Notes: a model not told the origin generated them from the sequence alone. Positions 54,561 through 63,196 are shown, counted from the stretch's first letter. The stretch: DNA of 64,000 bases from AWTP1-13 sp963814055 (GCA_963814055.1 CAWFBJ010000024.1:1-64000), one strand, 5' to 3'. Numbers and translations: made by a program.

Positions 54561-55817
54561 TCAGGCATTTAACCGTCGAGTGGTGTTGTCGAGGTAGGCG
54601 GCGAGATGCGCGCTCAGATCGCGAGCATCGTCACCAGCGCCGTCGATTAGCGCAGACTTGCGGCGCCGCAGGAACTGCATCCCCATGAGGTAGACGCCGG
54701 GCGCACTGACGATGCCGCCATCATGCGAGACGTAGCCCTTGCGGTCGAGAACCGGCAGCTCCAGCCAGGAATAATCCGGTCTGTAGCCAGACGCCCAAAC
54801 GATCGTCTTGATGCCACTCTTGACGAGGTGCATGCCGAGCGCGGGCGCCTCCTCGACGCGGGTCGGCGGCAAACGATCCGGCGGGTCGACCGTTCCATCG
54901 AGGCCGTTCGCGTGCGCCCATTCGTCGATCTGATCGAGCAGGCGACGCATCTTAAGATCGGAGAGTGCGCACATGTTGCGCAGCGAGCCGGAGAACTGCG
55001 CCTTTCCGTCTTGCGTGATGCCGGCGAGACGACCAACCAGCCTTACGCCGACGTCGGAGAGGGCGTTGAGGTCGAGGGTTGAGCGGTCCGGCGTGCCGGC
55101 AAGCTGCAGCGAGGGCACCCGCCGCGCGCGTGCAATGTCATCGACCTGATCGTAGCGCTCGTTGAGCACGCCGGCGGCGTCCATCCACCATTCGAGATCC
55201 CTGCCGCGATAGAGGCGCGGCGCGCGGATGTGCTCCCCAACCGCGAGCGTGACCGCGCGCCCAGCGCGCTGAAGCTCATGCGCGATCTGCGTGCCGCTCG
55301 ACGAGGCACCAACGACGAGGACACCGCCGTCAGCGACCTGTAGGGGATTGCGATACGACTGCGCGGTCAGCGTCGCGACCGATGGCGGCACGCTGGCCGC
55401 GAAGCTCGGCACGCGCGTGATGTTGCACGCGCCCGAGGCTATGACGACGGTGCGGCACCGCCACTCGCCGCGGTCGGTGCGCAAGAAATATCCCGAGCCG
55501 TCGCTACGCACCGAAGTGACGGTGGTGTGCGTGCACACTGGCGCTGAGATCGATTTCGCGTAACCAGCGATAAAGTCGACGACCTCCGGGAGCGTGCGGT
55601 AACCGTCAGGGTCGTTGCCGACGTAGCGGAAACCCGGCAGCCGGCTCTGCCAGTTGGGTGTGAGCAGACGCAGCGAGTCCCATCGCTCGGTGCGCCAGCT
55701 CTGAGCGACTTCGCCGCGTTCAAGGAGAACGTGGTCGATAGAACGATCCGCGAGGCAGCGGCTCATCGCAAGAGCCGCGTGCCCCGCACCGATGATGACG
55801 GTGGTGACAGTCGTCAC
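54561..55817 (-). CDS. FAD/NAD(P)-dependent monooxygenase-like oxidoreductase (CzcO/FMO-like)
   Basis: A 418-aa two-dinucleotide-fold flavoprotein. FAD site VIIGAGHAALAMS (about 7-19), a W.SLRLLTPNWQSRLPG segment typical of this family, the second Rossmann motif VLVVGASSSGTQIAHEL (about 165-181) for NAD(P)H, and an ATG-like IVWASGYRPDYSW near 350. It probably hydroxylates or oxidises a small molecule, possibly sulfur-containing given the neighbouring SBP56-type operon. It follows OsmC by 45 bp on the same strand. Confidence 0.88.
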   Translation of the reverse strand: MTTVTTVIIGAGHAALAMSRCLADRSIDHVLLERGEVAQSWRTERWDSLRLLTPNWQSRLPGFRYVGNDPDGYRTLPEVVDFIAGYAKSISAPVCTHTTVTSVRSDGSGYFLRTDRGEWRCRTVVIASGACNITRVPSFAASVPPSVATLTAQSYRNPLQVADGGVLVVGASSSGTQIAHELQRAGRAVTLAVGEHIRAPRLYRGRDLEWWMDAAGVLNERYDQVDDIARARRVPSLQLAGTPDRSTLDLNALSDVGVRLVGRLAGITQDGKAQFSGSLRNMCALSDLKMRRLLDQIDEWAHANGLDGTVDPPDRLPPTRVEEAPALGMHLVKSGIKTIVWASGYRPDYSWLELPVLDRKGYVSHDGGIVSAPGVYLMGMQFLRRRKSALIDGAGDDARDLSAHLAAYLDNTTRRLNA

Positions 55818-55862
55818 GGCGCCAATCCCCGTCTTCTGGTGGAGAGGCGAAGGCCGCCGCGA

Positions 55863-56420
55863 TCAGTTCACCACGACCATGACGTTGGTCGGATTGGTCA
55901 CGATATCGTAGACCGCCGACCTCTTCTGCGACTGCGCGACCAGCGCTTCGATGTCCTCGGGCTTCGCGTCGGCGTCAATCTTGTATTTCACCGTGATGCC
56001 CTTGAAGCCGTTGCGCACCTCGCTGTCGATGCCGAGAATGCCCGCGAGGTCCATGTCGCCTTCGATGCTCGCGCTCACGGACTTTAACTGAATGTTTCGG
56101 TTCTGCGCCACCGCCGCAATGCCGGCGGTGAGACAGCTTGCCAGCCCGACCAGAACTAATTCGACCGGCGTCGCGCCCTTGTCCTCGGATGCAAAGACCT
56201 CCGGATGATCGGCATCGAAGTTGAAGGTGGTCTTGCGGTTCTGCTCCGCGCCGAGGCCGTAGAAGCTTTCGACGGTCGAGTGGCTGTGCGTGCCGTTCTT
56301 CCATTCACAGACCGCGCGCCACTTGAACTGCGCGGCTTCCGGAGCCTTGGTGAGAGCGTCGCGCGCGTCGAGCAATGCCTGGACGTTGACGCCGTTGTTG
56401 ACATTTGTGCTGTCGGCCAT
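55863..56420 (-). CDS. OsmC family protein
   Basis: A 185-aa OsmC/Ohr-fold protein with E49-like acid and the conserved LVGLASCLTAGIAAVAQNRN stretch carrying the first reactive Cys. The second Cys of a true Ohr/OsmC peroxidase pair is not evident (the C-terminal RSAVYDIVTNPTNV segment lacks it), as in the YhfA-like subgroup, so peroxidase activity is doubtful. GGGAGG precedes the ATG. It is upstream of the flavin monooxygenase gene. Confidence 0.88.
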   Translation of the reverse strand: MADSTNVNNGVNVQALLDARDALTKAPEAAQFKWRAVCEWKNGTHSHSTVESFYGLGAEQNRKTTFNFDADHPEVFASEDKGATPVELVLVGLASCLTAGIAAVAQNRNIQLKSVSASIEGDMDLAGILGIDSEVRNGFKGITVKYKIDADAKPEDIEALVAQSQKRSAVYDIVTNPTNVMVVVN

Positions 56421-56498
56421 GATGTGCCTCCCTGTTAAAGTTCCGAGTGCGGTACAATAACCAATCTTGTGGCAATTTTGTTGCTACGAGATCACAAG

Positions 56499-56696
56499 TT
56501 AGACGAGCGAAACCTCGATTGCTAGCGGCGGCCGCAAACGGCCCGCCCCCCGCGGCCGAAGCATCCGATGGAAGTCGCGTATCGCCATTTTGGGATCTGG
56601 CACGTACATCAGACCTAGAGCACAAAGCACGACGTCAAATGAGTTGTCGCCGAAGGTCGATTGACCGTCGAGGGCCACGTGGACTTTGCCGCTTTT
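56499..56696 (-). pseudogene. SAM-dependent methyltransferase fragment
   Basis: On the minus strand the frame reads VALDGQSTFGDNSFDVVLCA, GLMYVPDPKMAIRDFHRMLRP, the motif II-III block of class I methyltransferases (Methyltransf_11). The glycine-rich SAM loop before it and the C-terminal part after RMLRPRGA are missing. It is a truncated remnant between OsmC and the CoA-binding gene. Confidence 0.75.
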
Positions 56697-56755
56697 GGCG
56701 CCTGTGCGAGGGCAGTGCGATGAAGACGGCCTCATCTGAGGCCTGTCGGCGCGGG

Positions 56756-57223
56756 CTAAATCGCCTGGTTCAGACGGGGCTTCCAAAACGGGCGGAACAG
56801 CTCGATCTTCGGGCAGCGGTTCATGACGACCTTCAGTCCCGCAGACTCGGCCAACCGGGCCGCCTCGTCGTTGCGAACACCAAGCTGCGTCCACAGCACC
56901 TTCGCGCCGATATCGATCGCCTCGCGAGCGATCCCGGGTAGAGCATCGGAAGTACGGAACACTTGTACCATGTCCACCGGACGGTCGATCGCCGCCAGGG
57001 ACTCGTAGACCCGCAGCCCGCGGATCTCGCCCCCGGCCTCGCTGGGATTGACCGGGACCATGTCATAGCCGGTCTCGTGCAGAACCCTGAGCACGCCGTA
57101 GCTAAATTTGGTGGGATCCGAACTGGCACCGACCATGGCGATGGTCTTCACGTCCTTCAGGATGGTGGCGAGGTAGTCCGCCGGGTAGTCCTGGTCATGG
57201 TCCATGTGGGTGACGGTGGTCAT
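56756..57223 (-). CDS. CoA-binding domain protein (YccU-like)
   Basis: A 155-aa single-domain CoA-binding Rossmann protein: TIAMVGASSDPTKFSYGVLR (about 27-46) is the nucleotide loop, VNPSEAGGEIRGLRVYESLA and VLWTQLGVRNDEAARLAESA complete the fold. Function of the stand-alone family is not firmly known. Its ATG overlaps the ferredoxin stop (ATGA), so it is third in the SBP56-ferredoxin-CoA-binding operon. Confidence 0.9.
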   Translation of the reverse strand: MTTVTHMDHDQDYPADYLATILKDVKTIAMVGASSDPTKFSYGVLRVLHETGYDMVPVNPSEAGGEIRGLRVYESLAAIDRPVDMVQVFRTSDALPGIAREAIDIGAKVLWTQLGVRNDEAARLAESAGLKVVMNRCPKIELFRPFWKPRLNQAI

Positions 57224-57591
57224 AGCGCATCCTCCTGCGGTGTCGCGCCGTCGGGTTTCAACTCATGCGGCGCCAGCGGGCTGGCGAAGGGATTGCGGTA
57301 CAGCCTGTCATGGCTCTCGACACCGACATCGAAGGTGCAGTCGGTCAGAGGCCGGGCAACGCAGAGGAGGACGTAGCCGTCGGCGAGCTGCCGCCCGCTC
57401 AGCGCAACGCCTGCGCGCTGGTCGACCTCACCCGACAACAATTTCGCGGCACAGGAGATGCAGCCGCCGTAGCGGCAACCATACGGCAGCGACATGCCCT
57501 GCGCCTCCAGTGCGTCGAGCAGCGGTTTGCGCCGATCGACCCGGAACGACGCGCCGCCCCTGTTGGCGAGCGTGATAGTGAACTTTGCCAT
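57220..57591 (-). CDS. 2Fe-2S plant-type ferredoxin
   Basis: A 123-aa ferredoxin. Cluster ligands C39-x4-C44-x2-C47 (YGCRYGGCISC) and C77 (VLLCVARP) are all present. A ~40-residue C-terminal extension (DVGVESHDRLYRNPFASP) exceeds the simple fold. It starts two bases after the SBP56-like gene and overlaps the CoA-binding gene, so it is probably an electron carrier for the same process. Confidence 0.92.
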   Translation of the reverse strand: MAKFTITLANRGGASFRVDRRKPLLDALEAQGMSLPYGCRYGGCISCAAKLLSGEVDQRAGVALSGRQLADGYVLLCVARPLTDCTFDVGVESHDRLYRNPFASPLAPHELKPDGATPQEDAL

Positions 57592-57593
57592 CT

Positions 57594-58958
57594 TCAGAGC
57601 CAGATATCCGAAGTACAGTCGCCCCCTGGATACCGCGTCTCGTGACAGCGGGCGGGGCCGTTCGGCTCCTTGCCGAAATCGACGAAGAAAGCCGGGTTGA
57701 TCGACATGCCACCGCGCTCGGTGTCGCAATCGACCATCAGCATGCAGCCGCCGTTGTGCCGGATATCCGGATAGAACTGGTTGTCCCACGTGGAGAACAG
57801 CGAGGTCGTGACGTACAGCCTCTTGCCGTCAAGCGAGAGCTGGATCATCTGCGGCCCACCCGTGATGCGGCGACCGTTGACGACGGGGGCCTTGTTCAGC
57901 AGGCCGCCCATCCAGACTTGGCCGGTGAGAACCGGATTCGAGGGATCCGTGATGTCGTACTGCCGGAGGTCCCCATGCAGCCAGTTGTTGAAATACAGGA
58001 ACCGATCGTCCATCGAGATGAGGATCACCGAGATGAGGCCCGGCACCGGGATCGGCCATTCCGGGTGGCGGACGTTCTCGACATCGATGATCTTTTCCCA
58101 GACCCACTGACCGTCCCGCTTGTACCAATGAATGATGTTCGACGAAAGCGCGGCGCCGACGAAACCGTGGCTCGAGTCCGGGTTGTGATGGAAACGGACT
58201 TCGAGCGGCACCAGCCCGTCCTCGCCCAGATAGAACGTCTTCTCGACGCGCTTGTTCTTGAAGTCCCAGAAGTGGAGTTCGCGGCCGTACTTGAGCTGAC
58301 CGACCTCCTCGAGGTCGAAACCCGGCATGAAAGTGTTCGGCGCCGCCCATTCTGACGAGACCATCACGTTGTGGCGCGGCTGGTACCAGAAGTCATAGTT
58401 GAACTTCATGCCGCCCAAGTCGTTCTCCCATCGCCCGACAATTTCGAAGTTCTCGTTCAGGTGCAGAAAGCCGCCAGGCGCGTTGCCCCGCGCGTCGCCG
58501 AGCATCGAGATGATGATGTCGGAGCCGAGGCAGTGCACGGTATGTGGGGCCGACAAATTGGTCTTGGACTTGATCTGGGCACCTTCGATCACCTTGTGCA
58601 GGCGCGGGGCCCTCTGGTCGATACCACAGTCAACAATATGCAGATTCGACGAGCGGACGCCTGGCACGATCAGGTAGCGCCGTTGCTTGGTTGGATCGTG
58701 ATGGCACGACGAGCAAGCATTCCAGCCCGTGTGATGCAGTTCGTCGCCGATGCCCGGCATCTCTAGCCGGCTGATGACTTGGCTGTAGGTGGGACTCTCC
58801 GGGTCCGCGTCGATGGTCGCCAGGTAGTCCGGTTTCTGGATGCCGGTGCCGATATAGAGGGCCACCGTGTAGAGGACCTTCTCGCGAGGCGCCTTCATCG
58901 CCTCGGCAGGCGAGGCATAACCCGGCCCACAGCAACGCGATCCGCCGTGCTCAGCCAT
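57594..58958 (-). CDS. Selenium-binding protein 56 / methanethiol-oxidase-like protein
   Basis: A 454-aa protein of the SBP56/SELENBP1 family, whose members oxidise methanethiol to formaldehyde, H2S and H2O2. Family blocks run end to end: CCGPGYASPAEAMK at the N-terminus, DELHHTGWNACSSCHHD (72-88, with the H-H and CxxC), FWYQPRHNVMVSSEWAAPN, RFLYFNNWLHGDLRQYDI-type propeller blades and the terminal RYPGGDCTSDIWL. No signal peptide is present, so it should be cytoplasmic like the human protein and unlike exported bacterial MtoX. It heads an operon with ferredoxin and a CoA-binding protein. Substrate is inferred from family. Confidence 0.93.
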   Translation of the reverse strand: MAEHGGSRCCGPGYASPAEAMKAPREKVLYTVALYIGTGIQKPDYLATIDADPESPTYSQVISRLEMPGIGDELHHTGWNACSSCHHDPTKQRRYLIVPGVRSSNLHIVDCGIDQRAPRLHKVIEGAQIKSKTNLSAPHTVHCLGSDIIISMLGDARGNAPGGFLHLNENFEIVGRWENDLGGMKFNYDFWYQPRHNVMVSSEWAAPNTFMPGFDLEEVGQLKYGRELHFWDFKNKRVEKTFYLGEDGLVPLEVRFHHNPDSSHGFVGAALSSNIIHWYKRDGQWVWEKIIDVENVRHPEWPIPVPGLISVILISMDDRFLYFNNWLHGDLRQYDITDPSNPVLTGQVWMGGLLNKAPVVNGRRITGGPQMIQLSLDGKRLYVTTSLFSTWDNQFYPDIRHNGGCMLMVDCDTERGGMSINPAFFVDFGKEPNGPARCHETRYPGGDCTSDIWL

Positions 58959-59737
58959 GTTGCTCCACCTCCACTCGCATTATCGGCCGTCCTGACACAG
59001 AGCCGGTCGGCGCCAACCGACTTGCCCCAAACAGTGATCCGTCAACGTCCGGGTGGCGAGTGCCAATTTCTACCTTGAAGGGGGACGGAGCACTACCTCA
59101 ACCAGGCTCTGGCCGGCTGACTACGTCGGCATGGCCGCCGTCGTCGGCATCTGCGCCCAGTACAACGCACGCAGGCCCGCGCGCGTTAGACCATAGGTTC
59201 TTTTTGATGGCGCGCGTCTGGGGCGATTACATTGGGGTTGCAAGGCGCAGTGTCCGGTTTGGGTCAAAAGTTCACGTGCTTGCATCGCTCAGACTACGGC
59301 AGTTAATACTCCAAGACCTGCCGAACGTGATTCTGCGCGACACGTGGCACGGCCTTGCTGGGTGATAGGCAAATCTCCCAAACAGTTGGATTTCTTCACG
59401 TTCAAACTACTAAGAGACCCATCGTAGAAGTACTGCACACCTTCGAGAACGACCCGGAAGCCGGCGGCGATGCCGGCCAAATCCTGAAACCCAGGTGAGG
59501 CATATTCGATAGCGCGCACCGTGCCGGTGTCCCCAGCGCGCCGTGCGGCGTGACGCCTAGCCGCGAGAGTGAGCGCGGCGAGGCCGTCCAGAAATTCTTG
59601 GAGCGCATCAACCCTGGCCATCAGGCTCTGCGCTTGAAGCCGCTGTCGTTCGGCGCAATGGCAAAATTCTTGAAGGAGTACGGCTGTCGCGACGCGGCGG
59701 ACATGTATGTGTTCTACCGCAAGTGCGAGGAATTCAA
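58959..59737. other. Intergenic region before tRNA scars
   Basis: No firm gene. A dispersed repeat copy lies near 59249-59275 (GTCCGGTTTGGGTCAAAAG). A small plus-strand ORF (59550-59753) ends FLKEYGCRDAADMYVFYRKC-EEFKVLNL inside the first tRNA fragment and may be the tail of a displaced gene; a minus-strand ORF at 59289-59621 is of doubtful reality. Confidence 0.4.
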
Positions 59738-59778
59738 GGTTTTGAACCTATGACCTTCAGGTTATGAGCCTGACGAGC
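59738..59778 (-). pseudogene. Initiator tRNA-Met fragment
   Basis: On the minus strand 41 bases reproduce the middle of an initiator tRNA: the 3' side of the D arm (GCTCGTC), a perfect anticodon arm (CAGG-CTCATAA-CCTG, anticodon CAT), the variable loop AAGGTC and most of the T arm (AGGTTCAAAACC). The 5' acceptor/D part, the 3' T-stem pairing and the acceptor stem are gone. It cannot be a functional tRNA and reads as a scar of recombination at a tRNA. Confidence 0.85.
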
Positions 59779-59854
59779 AATAGCTTTGCATCACATGGGC
59801 AGGAGCATGGGCTGCGAATCAGAGTTCGGAGAAATGGCAATCTTTTCAACGATA

Positions 59855-59878
59855 GTTCGAATCCCACCCTCTCCGCCA
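59855..59878 (+). repeat. tRNA-Ser 3'-end fragment (putative attachment-site remnant)
   Basis: The 24 bases from GTTCGAATCC to CTCTCCGCCA equal the T loop, 3' T stem, acceptor 3' strand and CCA of a common bacterial tRNA-Ser; upstream sequence does not continue the tRNA. Isolated tRNA 3' ends of this kind are what tyrosine integrases leave at the far boundary of an island. No integrase is adjacent. Confidence 0.8.
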
Positions 59879-59988
59879 GCGGCCGAAGGTTCCCGGTAGA
59901 TCGCCCGAACGGCTGGCAGCGCCCAGGCCAGAAGGCTGCAACGCTTCTCAAGCCGCCGACGCTATAGGGAAGCGAAAGGCTGGCCGGA

Positions 59989-61803
59989 TCAGTCGGCGCC
60001 CATCTCCGCGCGCACGATCATTCTCACGTCCGAATACACCTTGACGACCGGCGCGAGAAATCTGTGCAGCGCATTCTTCTCGATCAGCATGTCGTGTAAC
60101 ACCAAAACATCGATGCCGGTGTTGAGGAAACATTGCATGGCCTCGGCCGGCGTTTCCACAATGGGCTGCCCCTTGATGTTGAACGACGTGTTTATCAGCA
60201 CGGGAACGCCAGTGATTGCCTCGAATGCCTTGAGCAGTCTGTAAAGCTCGGCGTTGGTTTCCTCCCGCACGGTTTGCACTCGCGCCGTGCCGTCGACATG
60301 CACGATTGCTGGAATCTTATCCCGCCATTCGGGTTTCACGGGTTTCGCGATCAGCATGTAGGGAGAATCTTCGCCGCCTTCAAAAATTTCATGCGCTCTT
60401 TCGAACAGGACGATGGGAGCGAATGGCCGGAACGGCTGCCGATGCTTGACCCGGCTATTGAGAATGTCCTTCATTTCGGGCGTGCGCGGATCTGCAATGA
60501 TGCTCCGATTGCCGAGCGCACGGGGTCCGAATTCGGATCGGCCCTGGAACCAGCCGATGACCTTGCCTTCGGCAAGCACCTTTGCCGTTTCGGCGCATAT
60601 ATCGTTACTGACAGTTCTCTTCGTTCCGGTGCGAGCTAGCCCTTTGCTGGTCGCCTTATGAATATCCTCGTCCTTGTACTTCACGCCCAGAAAGGCGTGG
60701 TTCATTACAAACGAGCGCGGTTTCTTCTGAATTTCGAGATGACCATAATAAGCGCAGCCGATCGCAATCCCGTCATCGCCTGCGGCCGGTTGAATCCACA
60801 CGTTCTCGAACCCGGCCTCGCGCGCGATCTTGCCGTTGGCCACGCAGTTCAGGGCAACACCACCTACGAGGCACAAATTCTTGGCGCCGGTGGTTTCGCG
60901 CAGCCAGTTGGCGCGGTGGAGCAGCACCCTCTCCGTGTCATCCTGTACCCGCCAGGCCAAGTCCTCCCAATGCGACATGGAGGGACTTTTTTCCCAGGGT
61001 TCCCTATTCTGGTCCGACCATGGCTGCGTAAACTCCGCGGACCATTCCGGAACATGCAGTTCGCCACTATCACTCAGTTGCAGCAGCGGTTTCATCTTTT
61101 CTGGGCGGCCATAGGGGGCCAGACCCATCAACTCACCGCATTTATTCCAGTCGCCGAACACGTAAGTCGAAGCCCGGCTGTACATGGCGCCGAGGCCGGG
61201 CATGGTGTAGAATTCGTCGCTCAAAAATCCGCGACTGGGTCCCATCCAAACTTTTTTTAGAAGCTGGAGTTTCGAGCCCTCGAATTTGTAATAGCTTTCC
61301 GACTCTCGGGCGAGCGGATGCACGTTTTCGCCCAGCGCCTGCGCTTCGGGCACGTCCGAGCTGTAGCTCCCAACGCCGTCCACGACCATGACGACCCCTT
61401 CATTAAAGGGGCAAACGGCAAAAGCGCTGTAGGCGTGCGCCAGATGGTGGGATATCGTCCGGACGTTGTCGGAATTTGAAAGATAGAAGGGATGACTTTT
61501 GACCTGCATCCGCTCCTTGCCGTCCAGGAAATGCGGCTCGTCTTGATGCGTCAGCCGTTCTTCCATTTCTTCGACCGGCATGACGTAGCAATTGCGCACC
61601 ATTAAATCTACGTCAGCGAGCGAAATGCCCTCCGCCTGCAGGCAATAATCGACAACTTCCTTATAAAAACCGGTGTCGTGTTTCTCGCGTGTAATCCGCT
61701 CCTTGCCGATCGCATATGCGATCTCGCCATCGCGCAGCAGGCAGGCGCTGACATCGTGATCGTAAGCGTTGATGCCAAGTATATAAGTGTGTGTTTTTGA
61801 CAT
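59989..61803 (-). CDS. Carbamoyltransferase (NodU/CmcH family)
   Basis: A 604-aa O-carbamoyltransferase. The N-terminal Kae1/TsaD-like domain opens LGINAYDHDVSACLL and carries the metal-binding H119-H120-L-A-H123 (ISHHLAHAYSAF) and GGVALNCVANGK (314-325). The C-terminal YrdC-like domain has GWFQGRSEFGPRALGNRSI (417-435). The family moves carbamoyl from carbamoyl phosphate to a hydroxyl of sugars, Nod factors or antibiotics. Sampled lines are about 45-50% GC against 60-70% in the operons to the left, and tRNA scars lie 110-250 bp downstream, which suggests horizontal acquisition. No biosynthetic partner genes are adjacent. Confidence 0.92.
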   Translation of the reverse strand: MSKTHTYILGINAYDHDVSACLLRDGEIAYAIGKERITREKHDTGFYKEVVDYCLQAEGISLADVDLMVRNCYVMPVEEMEERLTHQDEPHFLDGKERMQVKSHPFYLSNSDNVRTISHHLAHAYSAFAVCPFNEGVVMVVDGVGSYSSDVPEAQALGENVHPLARESESYYKFEGSKLQLLKKVWMGPSRGFLSDEFYTMPGLGAMYSRASTYVFGDWNKCGELMGLAPYGRPEKMKPLLQLSDSGELHVPEWSAEFTQPWSDQNREPWEKSPSMSHWEDLAWRVQDDTERVLLHRANWLRETTGAKNLCLVGGVALNCVANGKIAREAGFENVWIQPAAGDDGIAIGCAYYGHLEIQKKPRSFVMNHAFLGVKYKDEDIHKATSKGLARTGTKRTVSNDICAETAKVLAEGKVIGWFQGRSEFGPRALGNRSIIADPRTPEMKDILNSRVKHRQPFRPFAPIVLFERAHEIFEGGEDSPYMLIAKPVKPEWRDKIPAIVHVDGTARVQTVREETNAELYRLLKAFEAITGVPVLINTSFNIKGQPIVETPAEAMQCFLNTGIDVLVLHDMLIEKNALHRFLAPVVKVYSDVRMIVRAEMGAD

Positions 61804-62162
61804 TAGCCTTCTTCTGGCAGCAGAACTCCAGACAAATCCGGTAGTCGGTTTTGTTCAGAAGTTCCGGATGATGAGTGGGATATTGCGTGGCCGGCCCGTT
61901 GATTGCATTCCGGGCGCCACCTCGTCAAGCGTTGCGACCGGCACAGGAACGAGCATGATGATCGCAACATGAACGCCGCTTGAACACCGCTCAGGGAGAC
62001 TTGACCCCGACAGGGACGCGCCATTATGGTACTCGAAGTCCATGCTGCCAGTTATGCCTTCAAGCGCCACAAGCGCGGGCGGGGCAGGCGGTAGCTGACG
62101 TGCGTTTGGCGCGCCGGGGTTTGCTGATCCAGACTTGCATTGTTGGCGAGAAGGGATTGATG
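61804..62162. other. Divergent intergenic region
   Basis: No gene recognised. It should contain promoters for the carbamoyltransferase (minus) and the Arg/Gly-rich peptide gene (plus). The upstream extension of the latter frame (from 61980) is not supported by a ribosome site. Confidence 0.35.
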
Positions 62163-62429
62163 ATGACAGGAACTATGACGAGTGGAGTACGTCTGAAAGC
62201 CTTGACGAATGTCTTGGCGGCAATAGCGATGGTGGGAGTGTACTTCCTCCAGGCTATCGCTTTGTCCGGGCTTGCCGTAACCGCGACGACAACGTCTGCG
62301 GAAGCGCGTGGCCGCAGAGGCGGTCGCCGTGGCGGCCGCAGAGGTGGTCGTGGCCGTGGGCGCAGAGGTCGTGGCCGCAGAGGCCGTGGCTGCACGTGGT
62401 GGGAGTGGGAAGCCGGTCTTTGCTGGTGA
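62163..62429 (+). CDS. Secreted Arg/Gly-rich cationic peptide precursor
   Basis: An 88-aa protein. Residues 11-40 are a hydrophobic signal and TTSAEA-RG (43-50) fits signal peptidase cleavage after A48. The predicted 40-residue mature part is RG/RRGG repeats (49-76) then CTWWEWEAGLCW, with two Cys (77 and 87) around an aromatic-acidic loop. Purine-rich AAGGGA lies six bases before ATG 62163 (62160 is also possible). The gene has its own strong terminator. I know no characterised homologue. It could bind nucleic acid, LPS or membranes, or be structural. Confidence 0.65.
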   Translation: MTGTMTSGVRLKALTNVLAAIAMVGVYFLQAIALSGLAVTATTTSAEARGRRGGRRGGRRGGRGRGRRGRGRRGRGCTWWEWEAGLCW

Positions 62430-62506
62430 GACCACTCGGGCCTGAAGGTTGAAGCGAGGCAAAACGATCTGACTGCTTCGCCGACGCCTGCAGGCAGCGA
62501 GAACAG

Positions 62507-62542
62507 AGCTACCCCCATCAAATGGGGGTAGCTTTCTTGTTT
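62507..62542 (+). terminator. Rho-independent terminator after the Arg/Gly-rich peptide gene
   Basis: A 12-bp perfect stem (62507-62518 with 62522-62533; ACCCCCAT-CAA-ATGGGGGT core) is followed by TTCTTGTTTG. It lies 77 bases after the stop codon and would terminate plus-strand transcription. Its convergent neighbour (62594-62923, minus) may use the same hairpin. Confidence 0.88.
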
Positions 62543-62593
62543 GTCGGCAGGTGCTTAGCGTCGCTGGACGCACGCATGCGGCTTAGGCGTCAC

Positions 62594-62923
62594 CTACGGG
62601 CACTTGTCGGCCAGTTCATCGATCGCCGACACGAACACCTTCCCATCCGGGGTATCGTCATCCACGTCCTCGCCCGCATTCCACGCGCTCTCGAAATCCG
62701 GCCCGATCTGCTTCATGAGCTGGGGAATTTTGGCTGCGGCTGCCTTGTCTTTTTTTTCGGCCGCATCATCCAGGGCAGCATTCATGGCGCAAAAGAGCTT
62801 GAGCCTTGCTGGATCGGCAGCGACCGCCTTGAACGTCTTGACGGCGGCTTCGATCTTCGGGCTCGCCGCCATGACAGTGGCGGTACCCAGGCAGATCGCG
62901 GCAATGCTTACGACGATGCGCAT
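62594..62923 (-). CDS. Small secreted hypothetical protein
   Basis: A 109-aa protein with a Sec signal (RIVVSIAAICLGTATVMAA, 2-20) and a helical, Lys/Ala/Asp-rich mature part containing two Cys (LKLFCAMNAAL and ADKCP at the C-terminus) that could pair. GGGAG before ATG 62923 decides the start over an in-frame extension. Alphaproteobacterial periplasmic proteins of this size and pattern are known but not characterised. Confidence 0.7.
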   Translation of the reverse strand: MRIVVSIAAICLGTATVMAASPKIEAAVKTFKAVAADPARLKLFCAMNAALDDAAEKKDKAAAAKIPQLMKQIGPDFESAWNAGEDVDDDTPDGKVFVSAIDELADKCP

Positions 62924-63196
62924 GACTATCGGTCTCCCAACCTGGAACGCGGTAAGAAACGTCAGCCGACATTCCTCAAGAGGATGTCCAAGCCTCAGGC
63001 GGGACATTAGCTAACTGCAAATGGGGCAGCAATCTGGAGCCCATGCAAGGCGCGCACACCAGAAAGGCCCGGCAAGCTGCTCCACCGGTCCAGCCCAGGC
63101 GCAGGTTTTGTCGCTGACAGAGCGTCAATAGACCGATCCTTGCGTTCGGCGGCCTCTGCCGCTATGCGTGGTGCCGCCATATTGACCCCAGGCAAA
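62924..63196. other. Spacer upstream of tRNA-Thr
   Basis: No gene is recognised; a minus-strand ORF (63007-63195) lacks support. It contains the tRNA-Thr promoter region. Confidence 0.35.
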
